Source: Gordionus sp. m RMFG-2023
Lineage: Eukaryota; Nematomorpha; Gordioida; Chordodea; Parachordodidae
Length of the DNA: 64,000 bases
Assembly (NCBI RefSeq): GCF_954871325.1
Contig: NC_088776.1
Span: 42,860,569 to 42,924,568, forward strand
Reading direction: 5' to 3'
The position numbers were made by a program, and so were the translations under genes. This document shows, in pieces, positions 1-18,300 of this stretch. A model generated the notes under the pieces. That model saw only the letters and a program-made list of their open reading frames with translations, made no database searches and was not told where the DNA came from. Positions within the stretch are counted from its first letter, which is position 1, and each line of letters opens with the position of its first letter.

Positions 1-539
1 TTTTTTAATGCTTACCTAATAAATTTTAAATAACAAATAAAAGTTGTTTATTAGCCTACCCATTGTTAAAATTTTTCAAAGGTCCGTTAGCACTTTTTAA
101 ATTATTAAGCTAGCCAGCCCAATTTGATAGAAGGGCGTGGGCTAAAAACCAGATCATTTCGGCAAAAAAATTCAAAAATATTTTAAATAACGATTAACTG
201 AAATTTTAATTTAACATGTTTACAATATATATATTTACAAGTTTGCTTTAAAAATTTTCAAAAAGGTTCACAAATAATGATTATGACAATTGACACTTTT
301 TTATGGTCATCTTCACTGAAATTTTAATATAACATGATTATAATATATATTTTTACTTATTTTCTTTGAAAAAATTCAAAAAAGTTCTAAATAACGATTA
401 TAACAATTCTCACTTTTCTATGGTACATCTTCACTGAAATTTTAATTTAACATTTTTACAATATATATTTTTACCCTTTTACTTTAAAAATATTCAAAAA
501 AGTTCAAAAATAACGATTATGACAATTGTCACTTACTAT

Positions 540-706
540 CAGAGTTGTTAAAGGATCTAGATACTTATCTAGATCCTGTATCTAGATATAAAAATGTGGT
601 ATCTGTATCTAGATAGATTTTTAATTAAAATATCGGTATCTAGATATTATTTTAGACGATGTATCTGTATCTAGATCCATTTAAAAAGTATCTTTTAACA
701 ACTCTA
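540..706. mobile_element. hAT MITE with TIR CAGAGTTGTTAAA and TCTAGATAC subterminal repeats
   Basis: The element is 167 bp. It begins CAGAGTTGTTAAA and ends TTTAACAACTCTA, and is flanked by a perfect 8-bp target duplication CTTACTAT (532-539 and 707-714). The interior is built from repeats of TATCTAGATAC. The CAGNGNTG-type terminus and the 8-bp duplication identify hAT. It sits inside the satellite array, so it is younger than the array. Confidence 0.88.
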
Positions 707-895
707 CTTACTATGGTATATCTTCACTGAAAATTTAATTTAACATGTTTACAATATAGATTTTTACCCATTTGCTTCAAAAAAGTTCAAAAATAACGAT
801 CATGACAAAAATTTTAATTTAACATGTTTTCAATATATATTTTTACCCATTTGCTTCAAAAAAAGTTAAAAATAACGTTTATGACAATTGTCACT

Positions 896-1230
896 AGAGA
901 TCTGCAAAGTTAGGCACGGCCCGAGTCTCGGGCCTAATTCTATTTAAAATAATCGGGTTCGGGCCGGGCTGGGCCTAGGATATTTTTTTAAATATATCTA
1001 AATATATCTAAATTTATCAATTTTATATTGAATATTTTGTCAATAAAAATATTTGATTTTTATTTATTGAAACTAAACTACATATAACATACGTCTTTTA
1101 TTTTGAGTAATTATAAAGATTAATTTCTATATTTAAATAAATTCTGGCCGGGTTGGGTCGGTAAATTTTTTTAAAAAAAATTTCGGGTTCGGGCCGGGCT
1201 TGAAAAATTAGGCCCGATGCAGATCACTTA
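896..1230. mobile_element. hAT MITE, AGAGATCTGCA family with GGGCCGGGC subterminal motif
   Basis: The element is 335 bp, with inverted ends AGAGATCTGCA and TGCAGATCACT and perfect 8-bp flanking duplications TTGTCACT (888-895 and 1231-1238). Near both ends it is GC-rich, with repeated TTCGGGCCGGGC; the middle is AT-rich. Related copies lie at 14737-15067 and 34584-34900. Confidence 0.87.
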
Positions 1231-1999
1231 TTGTCACTCTTCTATTGTACATCTTCACTGAATTTATTTTAACATCTTTACAATATATATTTTTACCTAT
1301 TTACTTTAAAAAAATTCAAAAAATTAAAAAATAACGATTATGACAATTGTCACATATCTATTACGTCAAAAAACATTAGGAATAACGATTATGACAATTG
1401 TCACTTATCTATGGTACATCTTCATCGAATTTTTAATTAAACATATTTACAATATAAATTTTTACCTATATGTGTCTAAAAATTTCAAAAAACTTTAGAA
1501 ATAACGATTATGACAATTGTCACTTATCTATGATACATCTTCATCGAATTTTTAATTAAACGTATTTACAATCTATATTTTTACCTATGAGCGTCAAAAA
1601 AATTTCAAAAAACTGTAGAAATAACGATTTTGACAATTGTCACTTAATCTATCACTGAAATTTTAATTTAACATATTTACAACCTATATTTTTACCTATT
1701 TGCGTCAAAAAAATTAAAAAACTTTAGTAATAACGATTATGACAATTGTCACTTATCTAGGGTACATCTTCACTGAAATTTTAATTTAAGATATTTTCAA
1801 TTTATGTTTTTACCCATTAGAGTCAAAAATAAACTAATATATTTAAAAATACAGATTATGATAATTGTCATTTTTATAAAGGAACATCATTGAATTTATA
1901 ATTTAACATCTTTATAATATAAATTATATTTTTATCCTTTTCTGTCTAGATTTCATAAATGTTAAAAAATAACATGACAATTATCACAAAGACGATCAT

Positions 2000-2891
2000 G
2001 TAAAATAACTTATAGAAGTTTAATATAAATATTTAAAAATAAATTATTTAAACTAGTTCTTATATACTAAAAAAATAGATAATTTTACAAAAATTATAAA
2101 AATAAACCTATATAAATAAAAGATTTCAACTAAAAAATTGTTTATTTAAATAAAATTTATAAAAGAATTAATAAAAAAAGTTTATAGAAAAAATCATTTA
2201 AAATTCAAATCAAATTTTGCTTAAAATTTGGGCGTGAAAATCATTAATTAATTGTAACAAAAATGATATTACTTAACTTACATTGCAGCTTATCATTTTT
2301 TTATTAAAAGATATCAAATAAATATTTATTTTCATAATATATTATAAAATAAAAAATATTAAATTATATCATTTCTTTAAAATATAATAAATATTTAAAT
2401 ATAAATAAAATAAATTATTTTACTAAAAATAAATAAATAATAATTAATGCTTGTAATTTCTATTCACGACTTACTCAAGTTGGAAGTCTAAATTAAAAAA
2501 AATAATTGTATTGTTAATTAATAATAAAAACTAATTTGAAATCACGACTTGAGTCGACTTTAGTCTATTTGAGTTCACGACTTGAGTCGATTTGAGTTCA
2601 CGACTCGAGTTCATAACTCAAGTCAGCTTGGGTCGATTCTTAGACTCAGTTTTCGACTCAGTCGTTATACTAATTTGGGCTAATAAATTCTAATTTAAGT
2701 GTATGTATAATATTTACCATTCTTAAAACGATGTTGGAGATTAAATTGGAATTTGAAATCATCTGTTTTAGATTTCAAATATGTCATAAAATTGACACCA
2801 AACAATGTCACATAACTTTTCATTATGTCAGGTTTGACATGTGGTGCCTTATGCCAATCTTCAATATATTATTATCTGTTAATATTACCTT
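2000..2891. other. Upstream region of METTL1, AT-rich with a CACGACTTGAGTCGA repeat cluster
   Basis: 2000-2460 is very AT-rich sequence in which I see nothing. Between about 2465 and 2665 the motif CACGACTTGAGTCGA and variants recur several times in both orientations, which may be the subterminal part of a decayed DNA transposon. No promoter element is convincing. Confidence 0.5.
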
Positions 2892-8578
<5,687 letters not shown>

Positions 8579-8660
8579 GGTGTACTATTTGACTATTTAT
8601 TCAATATTTTTATTTATGTATATAAAGATTGCAACTACAATGATAAAATATGCGTGTAAA

Positions 8661-8666
8661 AATAAA
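8661..8666 (+). promoter_or_regulatory. Candidate polyadenylation signal AATAAA for METTL1
   Basis: AATAAA begins 83 nt after the METTL1 stop, in the 288-bp gap before the LRPPRC stop on the opposite strand. In sequence this AT-rich the hexamer is common, so support is positional only. Confidence 0.4.
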
Positions 8667-8865
8667 AAACCTCAATCCACTACATACATTGTATTATATG
8701 CAAATTAAGCTAATTAAAAAGTATGTATATTATGTTTGTCTACACTTGAAAAAATAGTTATTTCTAAACTTCTGCTTCATGTTTTTCCTCATTAAATGAA
8801 TTTGGAGTGTTTATCTGATATTAACATAGAAAGATTAAATTTTTTTATATAATTTAAAAGTAATT

Positions 8866-9360
8866 TTATTTAAAAGTAAACTCATTAAAAACTTGATGCA
8901 AGTCAAATGGCACAGGCTTTCCTTGTGATGTAAGACAGTTTTTAAGCTCTCTTAAAGCAAATATCCTAAAATGCTCAGTTTTTAATTGATGTTCTTTTAT
9001 TGCTCGATCATACAAAGCTAATGCGTCATTGTACATAGAATTATGACCTAAGAATTAAAATTTTTGAAAAATTATGTATAGAATGAACGATATTATGTTA
9101 AGATAGAAGGTTTATTCACGTTGAAAACAATAATTAACAGTAGTCTTGAAATATAGAGATTAATTCTAATAAGGGGTATAAGAATCAATGTAAAAAATAT
9201 ATATTTAAGAGATAATTATATGGCATAAATAAAATGTGTCTAAATACCAAAAAGAAGCATACTCACATTTCATGCTAATCCAAAAGCTGAAGGCTAAACC
9301 AAGTTGCGATTTACTTGAGTTTAATCCTATATCATTTATCAAAAATTTGATCGATGAATC
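8866..9360 (-). CDS. LRPPRC: LRPPRC exons 30-31 (C-terminus)
   Basis: Exon 30 is 9267-9360 and exon 31 is 8866-9047. The strong donor GTGAGT splits a Cys codon (T|GT) between them. Together they read KFLINDIGLNSS..SMKCHNSMYNDALALYDRA and later SQGKPVPFDL, ending NEFTFK-stop. This aligns with human [26 protein letters not shown] through AGEPVPF. Human extends about 20 residues further. Confidence 0.9.
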
Positions 9361-12300
9361 CTATATATATTAAATAGTTATAATTAGAAATTGTCTTTTA
9401 AAAGACCTAATATTTTTTAAAAAAATCGGGTTGAGACTAGTTTAAATTTAGAAATTTAAAACAAAAAGCTAATATTTTTAACTCGATTATGCTCATGTTC
9501 AGTGTAAAGAATTTTGTTAAAAACCCCAATTTGGGTAGATTTAAAAAAAGGCAAGATTATGATTTTAGCCATTAATATTATGTAAGTCTCAAAATTTTGC
9601 AAATAAAGGTCCTGACCTTTCTGCAATCCATGCTTATATGATATTATATTGGCTAAAATCAACATAATTGGGCCGTTTTTGAAAATCGACCTGAATCGGG
9701 TTTTATAACATTAAGATATTGGGAAAAATTTTTTATATTTAAATAAATTCGGACTGGGACAAATAATTTTTATTTTAGTTTGGGCTTTGCGAGGAATAAA
9801 AAAATTATTCAGAATTGGGTCAGGTTGGACAATATTTTTTTAAAAAAATCCGACCTGATTTGGCTTTAAAAAGTAGATCCAAAGCACTAGTTAGAATTAC
9901 AACTTATTGAACTAGTATTTAATAGATAATCTCTCCATTACTCGTTTCTATATTGATAGAAGAATTTTATAATTAAATTTTTTTATTTAAATCATTCATA
10001 ACTATCAAATATTTTTACGTCATTTTTCCCTTTAGCGTTTTTGCAGATAGTTATGATGTTAATAAGAACAGGTGAAGATTTCAATGATGAATCTTTTAAA
10101 TCACTATCTGGATTCAAAGTGGTTGAATTAACGTTTTCTAGGTTTGATTCATAAATAGGGCGGAGCGTATCTTCATAAAGAATCTTAGCTTCCTGAAACC
10201 TGTTGTTTAGGGTGTAATGAGTGAATATTAGGTTATACAGGTGATAACTTTGACCTTTTTGGGCATAAGCTTTGGCTAAGGACATAACTATTATAAAAAA
10301 TTTTAAAAATTTCTAAAAGATTTTTTTTTAAAATAAACGAATGTGATAGATTCGAAGTTAATAAAATATAAGGCAATAATAGGCATAGAATGAATTGTAT
10401 GAAAAGTGGGAAATTTTAATTATATAAGGGAAACTAAAACTATTTATGTATAGTCAAAACTTCTTTCAAAACATTCTGGGAATTTGTTGATAGCATATAA
10501 AACCCCTTGAGGAGAAATGTTTTTTTTAGAATAATCATCGAGGTTGTCTTCAAATTGTTTCAAATAGGTTAAATATTGACCACTATTTTTTTTTAATAAT
10601 AAAACAAAATGAATGTATTAATAGCACTTGATAATCTTGCTCTGATTTACTATTGTGAGTTGATTCACTAATTATTTTACTCAAGATGCTTTATAAACTT
10701 AAAATGATCACAATTTAAATATATAATTGTAAAAGTGCGATCTGACCTGATTTAAAATAAGATCTAAATCTGATCAGAAATAAAACTAAGTTATGATAAT
10801 AATTAGTGATGCGGAGCTCAATTTAACAGGGATCCAAACCGAACCATTAAACCGCTAAAAACCGGTATTTTTTATCGAACCTAAACCGCTAAACAAATTT
10901 CTAGCCGAACCTCTAAAATGCCTCTGAACCGTTTTGAGTCTCATAATTATATGCTTAAAAAATAATGTGTATGTTATTACTAGTATATTGCATAAATCTT
11001 AATTATATTCGAATTGTTTTAATTATCAATCACATTTGATTGATAAGTGTCAGTCATATTTTTTATAAACTTTAGTATATTGCTATTTTACAACATTTTT
11101 TAAATATTTTAAGCTTATAAATTATGCCTAGAGAAAAATTAATTCCAATATATAAATTATTTACATATAGTATTATAAATGACACATCAAATCTGATATC
11201 ATACTAGCAGTGCCGGCTACCCAAGTTAGTGTGGAAAGATGTTTATCAACAATTAAATTTATATTATAGATGTAATTTGAGTGAGACTAATTTTTAAAAT
11301 ATATTAATTGTGCGGCTTAATAAAAAATTTTTTAAGTAATTATTCATATTAAAATTTATCATTGATATTTGTTATATTTATAAATTAAATATTATTTTAT
11401 AATGCACAATTAATAAAAATGAAGGTTTTATATATGTGTTTTTTATTTTAACTATGAAATAAATAAAAAAAATTCCCTATACATAATTCGAGGTTTGAAT
11501 ACAAAAGCGTTAAAACTAGTTTTTAGAGGTTCGAACCGAACCGATATTTTTTATTTTTTGCGAACCTGAACCTTGAGCCGTTATTTTTATTCGAACCTGA
11601 ACCGATACTCTTCGGTTTGGATCCCTGCAATTTAAGCCAGAAATTACCTAAACCTCGAGATTTGACTAATAGATGTCCAAACCTTTGTGCCATCTATGAG
11701 CAAAATCTTTAAATTTGTGTAATATTTTTCTGGATCAAATACTGAGTTAGCCATTTTTAAATAAAGGCTCAAATGAAGCGATTTTGCATCACTAATAATA
11801 AAATTGTAAAAAGCATTTTAAAAAACAAAACAATTTAAAATTTGGCTATGGATGTCCAATAATTTTCTGTCTAAACCACAACCTGATTAAAAATTTAAAC
11901 AAGGGCTTGACAGTCTGTTTGTATAAGATCCGGGCCGGATTTTAATTTTTTAAAATATACCAGGGCCAGGCCTGAAATTCTTTTTTAAAAAAATATCTGG
12001 GCCGGGCTTAAAATTTTTTTTTTTAAACAAATTTTAAAATCGCCTATATTAGTTATAAAAATCAAAAATAAATATAATATATTTTAAAAAATCGGGACCG
12101 GGCCATGTAAATGGTACATCCAGATCTCTGAAAAATACAATAAAATAATTTATTGAGCAAGCGGGTAAAACAAATAATTTTTAGGTGAATAAACGATCAT
12201 TTTTTAAACCCATGGGCGGGCGGGGGATCAGGTTAAAACAATAAATAGATGTTTGGTTTAAAACGTTCATTGCAGACCCCTCACTAGTATATTCTTATTC

Positions 12301-15300
12301 CTCGTGGAACTCGGCACAACAAAACGGGCTATAAAATATTAATTTAAAAATCCTGATTATAATTTTGTTCCAACAAAACCGGGCTGGGCTGATTTCTTAA
12401 AAAAAAAATTAAGTTAGATAATTAGTTGGGAAATCAAATAATAGTTAATTTACATTCTTTTGATGCCTAAATTTTCAATTTCCCTAGAAATAATCGAAAA
12501 TGACAAAATAAACTTTAATAATAAAAGTTTTAAAAACCCAGTCCGGGCTAAAAAACAACAACTTATTTTTAGGTCTTGTTTGAAAATGGAGAAAAATGAA
12601 ATCCAGAAATAGCTCAAAAATTAGACCTTGCAAAAAAATAACATTATTTCTCATTAATATTTTTATTATTAGAATAAATGAAGATAAAATCTGGATTTTA
12701 ATTTTTTTTTAAATAAACTTAATGTACTAATCATCATAAGCGAAGTGCACTTATATCTAATCTATTCATTATTAGATTCAAACCAATTTGTATAGGCGTA
12801 GGCCACATATTTCTCTATATTTAGCCTAAATAAAGAAGTTGGATTGTTAACTAAAGCTGGGATGCTTTGTTTTATATCGTCGTATCGACCTAAATGGCTT
12901 AGCTTGGAAAGTAGAGATTTCACGAGAGGTATGGACACAAACAAATGATTTTGTTTCATTTCTTTAGCTAAGGCCAGAGCTTCTTCTATCTTATCTATAA
13001 ATATGTAGAGCAAGTTGAGTATATAAAATATAATATATGTAGCGAAACTAAACTTATTTTCTTTCATATTTTTATTGTTAAATAACATTAACGTTAACAA
13101 TTAATGATTAGCATCGGGCCTATTTAATCTAAGAAAAAATTTGTCCGACCTATCCAATAATTTCTTCAAAGAACCTACTTATTAAGTTCAAGTCCGATCA
13201 GATTCAAAAAATATTTTAAGAAAAAATAAGATTTTATGGTTGTGGAAATTAATTCGAAATGTTGTAATAAACGTATTTATATTGATACTGTTATATTTTA
13301 ATATCTTATATATTTAAAAGGTTACGTTATTTGTATATTATATTATTATAACTTTCCTACATTTAATATTATATTATGGAGGTGAATATAATTGCATAAT
13401 ATTAGAAGTTAAATTACATAATTATAAAACACTATATATAGAACAGAATCTAAAATAAAGATACCGATTGTATTGACTATAAAAGATACATATTTAGATT
13501 AATGAATTATTAGTTAAGGTAGTATATATGTCATTGATCCCAAATGTCTATCCAACCAATCTAAATTTAACCAAATCAAACATATTCCAGCAGGGTTTTA
13601 GATTCAAGCCTTTAACCAGGTTACTATTAAATTAATTTATATTGTGCTTGGTTTGGCGAATTCTATTAACATGCAGATAGAAAGGTTAATTTTTTGAATA
13701 TATCGACCTAAGAAATAGAGACCTTAGGGCAAATAGAATGTATTTCTAATTTTTCGAATAATTTATAATGTTTCAATAAATAATTTAATTTGCTGAAAAA
13801 ATTTTACACATTATTTCATTATCAATATTAAATTGTCTTTATAATGATAGTAATTGTGTATAAAACAGAATCTTACCGTCAATCCTTATCAAATTTTCTA
13901 GTAAGGTTGAATAGGTATGTGGAGCTAGCACCTTCCCGTTATTTTTTAATCTAAGAATAAAGTTTAAAAAAAATATTTCATTTGTCAAAATATTTATATA
14001 AAAATTTTATCTAAAAAACCGATTTTTGATCATCAAAGCCTTTTCAATTTGCCCTTCATTTAGTAACTGGATAATTTCCCTGTCTTTTTGAATGTCCTAG
14101 AAAAAATTATAAAATTTTTATTTGAATACATATAGCCAGCTATTTGACTTGTTTTTATTATAAACGTTTTTCCGCTTTTAATACTTGAGATGGGTTTCAG
14201 AAATCTGTTCATTTTACACTGTTTCATGATTAGTTGTGATTACATTTAAATCTTAATGTGTGATCATAATTAATTATAAAAATTATTGAACAAATATATT
14301 TGTTAAGAACTATTTATAATATCATAACCTGAGATTTATTTTATTTCTTTGTGCCTTGAAATATTTTAATGTTCCATTAAATACATAGTTAACATGTTAT
14401 TTTTATTATAGTATATATTAATTTATATTTTAAATCCTTCGAAACTTTTTTTAAAATAAACTTTATAATAATAATAAAAAAAGTAGATATAACTTGAGGC
14501 ATAACATTGTCTCCATAAGGCCCTCCTACCATTCTCTCATTATTAGTCATATTTTTTGTAGTATCAACATTGAGTGCAGTAGCGGGTATTACAAATGGCA
14601 AAGGCTTAGAAGCGTCACCCTTTTTCAATATTTGAGCTAACAATAAAAGATTTTTAAGCTTGGCGTTGTTCAATCGATATCTATTTTACGAGTTTCATTT
14701 AAAAAAAATTTTGTTCTGATATATATAGTTTGTTTTAGAGATCTGCAAAGTTAGGCCCGCCCTAAAAATTTTTAAAAAAATTTCGGGCCGGGTCAGGACG
14801 GACTTTGGAAATTTTATCAAATATATCTAAATTTATCAATTTTATATTGAATTTTTTATGTAAAATAAAAAATTTTGATTTAATTTATTGAAACTAAACG
14901 CTATATAACATATGTCTTTTATTTTAAGTAATTATAAAAATTAATTCGGGCCTGGCCGGGCTGGTAAATTTTTTAAAAATAAATTTCGGGTTCAGGCTGG
15001 CAAAACTTTTTCAAAAAAAATTTCGGGCCGGGCCGGGCTTGAAAATTAGGCCCGATGTAGATCACTAGTTTATATATCTTGTATTTACTCTCCTTTTCAT
15101 TTTTTTTATATTACCTTTTTTTCTCGCACATATTTTTATAATTCGTATCGTAGAGTATTTTAGTTTAAATTGTCTATATGAAATATGTTGTTTTCAATTT
15201 TTCCCCCTCTCCCTTTGTTTGTAAATTTATAAAAATATAATTAAGTATTCTGTTAGTCCTTTTTTATAACGTCAATTGTGTATAAATATCAAGGCTGCGT

Positions 15301-18300
15301 ATCCCGGGGTGTGACTAATATCTTCATTAAATTTATAATTAGGATCTAAACCTTAACTTAATTAAACTATTTCAGTCAAAGTTTTTTAAAAATCCCCACT
15401 TATCCCAGGGTGCTAATGTCATCTTTGAGTAAATATTACTCTTTTTTGTAGATTCCTTAATGATGAATAACATCCTTGAATTATGTTAGGTGTACTCAGG
15501 AAAGTATTGGCCAAATAAAAAAATATTATACCATTTCTCAGATTATATTTAAGCGTTCTGAGAATGTTTAATTACCAGAGTTGTTAAAGTAGCGTGCTAT
15601 CTTTTTTGGCAGCGATAACTAATAGCGTGCTACTTTTTCCCAATTATTTATTTTTTTAGCACGCTCCTTTTTTTGCTACTTAGCTACTTTTTAAAAATAT
15701 AATGAATGTAACTATAAACATGAAAATTTTAATATATTATCATTTTGAAATTTATAATTCATTTTAAATTATAATCCTAAATCATCTGGTGTAAATTATT
15801 TAAAATGCAATCGGAAATGGATATTCAAATCGATGTAAGTAAGTCATACAATTATGATATTAATGAAATGGAAGGTACCCTGGAAGAAAATGTTCATGAT
15901 AAAAATAATACAAATTTTACATTTTAAAATTAATGTAAATACAAAAGGTGGTTACAAATTTATTTGTTTAAACTGTAAAAAATAAATCCTCAAATAAATA
16001 TAGTAGCTATAACCTCAAAAAACACCTAAAAGTAATTGACCTTTTTAAATTCTAATAGTATTTTTATTTTGTAAGAATGTTCATGACAAGAGATAGAAAA
16101 ACATCTTAATAATTTTGGTATAGGGGAGACTACATCCAAAAGACCAATTCAATTCAAGCTAAATTGATTAACAGTTCAGCCAATATCATTGGATAATCTA
16201 TCATTCATTTATCATGATGATTAAAACTATATCCCCTGGTAAAACAACTTTTTGTCGCCAGACACTAATGATTGAGATAGCAGACAAAAATGCCCTAGTT
16301 AGAACCATAAAAACGACTTCCATTTATAATTTTTTAGAATAAAGAATACAAATATAAAAGAAAATCCCCAAGACGCGTTTTTTAAATCTAAAAATACTCA
16401 ATTGAATATTTTTGATAATTTTTCTTATATTAAAAATATGTATATAAAATTAAATACTGCCTTGCCCTCAAGTGTTAGTGTTTAGAGATTATTTAGTAAG
16501 GCGAAACTTATGTTTTTTGATCGTCGATTTAGACTTGGGGATGATAGTATAGAAATGATTTTATTATCAAAATGCAACAAAATAAATAAAAAATGAATAT
16601 TACCATAAATAGTTACTTTTATTACATATATTATAGCCTTTTTACATAAATTTTTTTTATAATCAAAACTAACTATATTTAAATATTTATAATTGTTTAT
16701 TTCTATGTATTATATTATAGGCAATTACAATATAAGCAAAAAATAAAACAAATTTATTTCTAATTATTTTTTATAAAAAGTAGCCAAAGCTACTTTTAAA
16801 TAATAGTAGGTAATAGTGCGCTACTTTTTTTGATGAGTAGCGATAGCTGTAGCGCGCTACTCTTAAAAGTAGGGTTTAACAACCCTATTGACCACTCCCT
16901 AAAAAAGGCTAGCACTTAAATTAAAAATAGTATTTACTTGTAGCTAACGTCTCTATTTTCCTTATTAGTGCTATCATCATGAATTTGATTAGGATCCAAA
17001 TCAGAAATGGCTACGTTATTGTTAATCAGCAAGTAATAATTGCTATCCTCATCATCTAACATACGATCCCACAATTTAAGGGCTGAGAAATGATCGTCAT
17101 TTTTATCTTTGAAAATTATTATATCTTAATTATCACGTTCAAAATTTACTTGTGGTTAAAATATTATCATCTATATTCCCCACCCCATTCTTTCACCTTA
17201 AAACCCCAATATGTTTTTTAAATGAAATAGTTTCTTTTTAGAATGTTAACGAAATGGAATTGTCGTTTTTAAAAATCTCAGCCAACTGTAAAAATTGTCG
17301 AAAGTTTAAACTTCTACATAATCTAATTTTCAATGTCTCGCATTTCCTACAACAATTTCCTCTTGCTATACGTTTTTCTCGAAATTAAATTTCTACTTCA
17401 AGCATGACTTTTTTTTCTCTTACTATTACCTGATAGTTTTAAAAAATGATCATGATATAGTTAGCACCCAATTCAATATAAACTTTGTATTGTTGAAACC
17501 AAAGATAGCGCTGATATCAAGTATATATTTCATTTTTTTAGGTTAGGGTAAGGTAAGGTTAATTAGTACATTTTATATAACGCCGTCCTCACTACAAGTC
17601 GTCGTAATGTTTTTCAAAAAAAATTCCTTTTGCAAAAAAGGGTCTACATTAAAGGTTCTCTATGATCAGATCACCGCTGGAATCCTAATAATTATTAGAA
17701 ACATTTTTTTCATATTAGATTACTTAGAACCATCCAAAAATGTTCATATTTTAATAAGACTTAGTTTATGAAAAAATATTATGAAGCACATAAGATTTCT
17801 TTTATCATATTAGCAAATTATTTTATTAAACTAAGATTTATTAAAAGTTTTTTGACCTCCTGAATAATTTTAAAAATTCCACATACAAGGATTTGCAGTA
17901 AGGACTCTGATATGCGAGCTGAAGTATTGGCCAAAAAATATTTTTCCAACTTCACATTCTTAGAGATGAAAATTTTATTATGTTTATTTATATAAATTTT
18001 AGCTTCCTAAATAAAACAATTAAGGCTTAACTGAACAAGATTTCATAATTATTCTATTATCAAATATGATAAAAAAAACAAGAAAAATGATAAAGAGGAA
18101 GCGATAAGTATAAAAAATTTCATAATTATTATTACCATAAACTTTCAACAAGTAATAATACATTTGATCTTTATTTATGTCTTTCAAATTTTTCGTGGCG
18201 TTAACAATGTATTCCAATTCTTTAACCTAATTTAATAAGTTAAACTTTAAAATAAATATATGAAATTGTCAAAAATTGAAAAATACATACAGGTTTAAAA

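Larger units (their letters stand above)
165..1990. repeat. Satellite array, ~115-121 bp unit, about 14 copies
   Basis: A ~120-bp unit recurs head to tail. Each copy carries the 12-bp palindrome TGACAATTGTCA (near 521, 885, 1339, 1389, 1510, 1630, 1740; diverged near 285, 398, 1860 and 1975), followed by an A-rich/T-rich body containing ACATCTTCACTGAAATTTTA. Spacing between palindromes is about 110-122 bp. Two hAT MITEs (540-706 and 896-1230) interrupt the array. No coding potential is seen. The array may continue beyond the left window edge in decayed form. Confidence 0.85.

Noticed and set aside
17540-17565. Telomere-like repeat TTAGGTTAGGGTAAGG
   Set aside because: Only three to four irregular units within an intron, with no array; chance or a tiny remnant.
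17861-17960. Minus-strand open stretch (VKLEKYFLANTSARISESLL) between LRPPRC exons 21 and 22, with a possible acceptor and donor
   Set aside because: Exons 21 and 22 join in phase without it, and the human protein has no residues at this point (LLKLYKINGDWQRADAVW is continuous). It could be an alternative exon, but nothing supports that.
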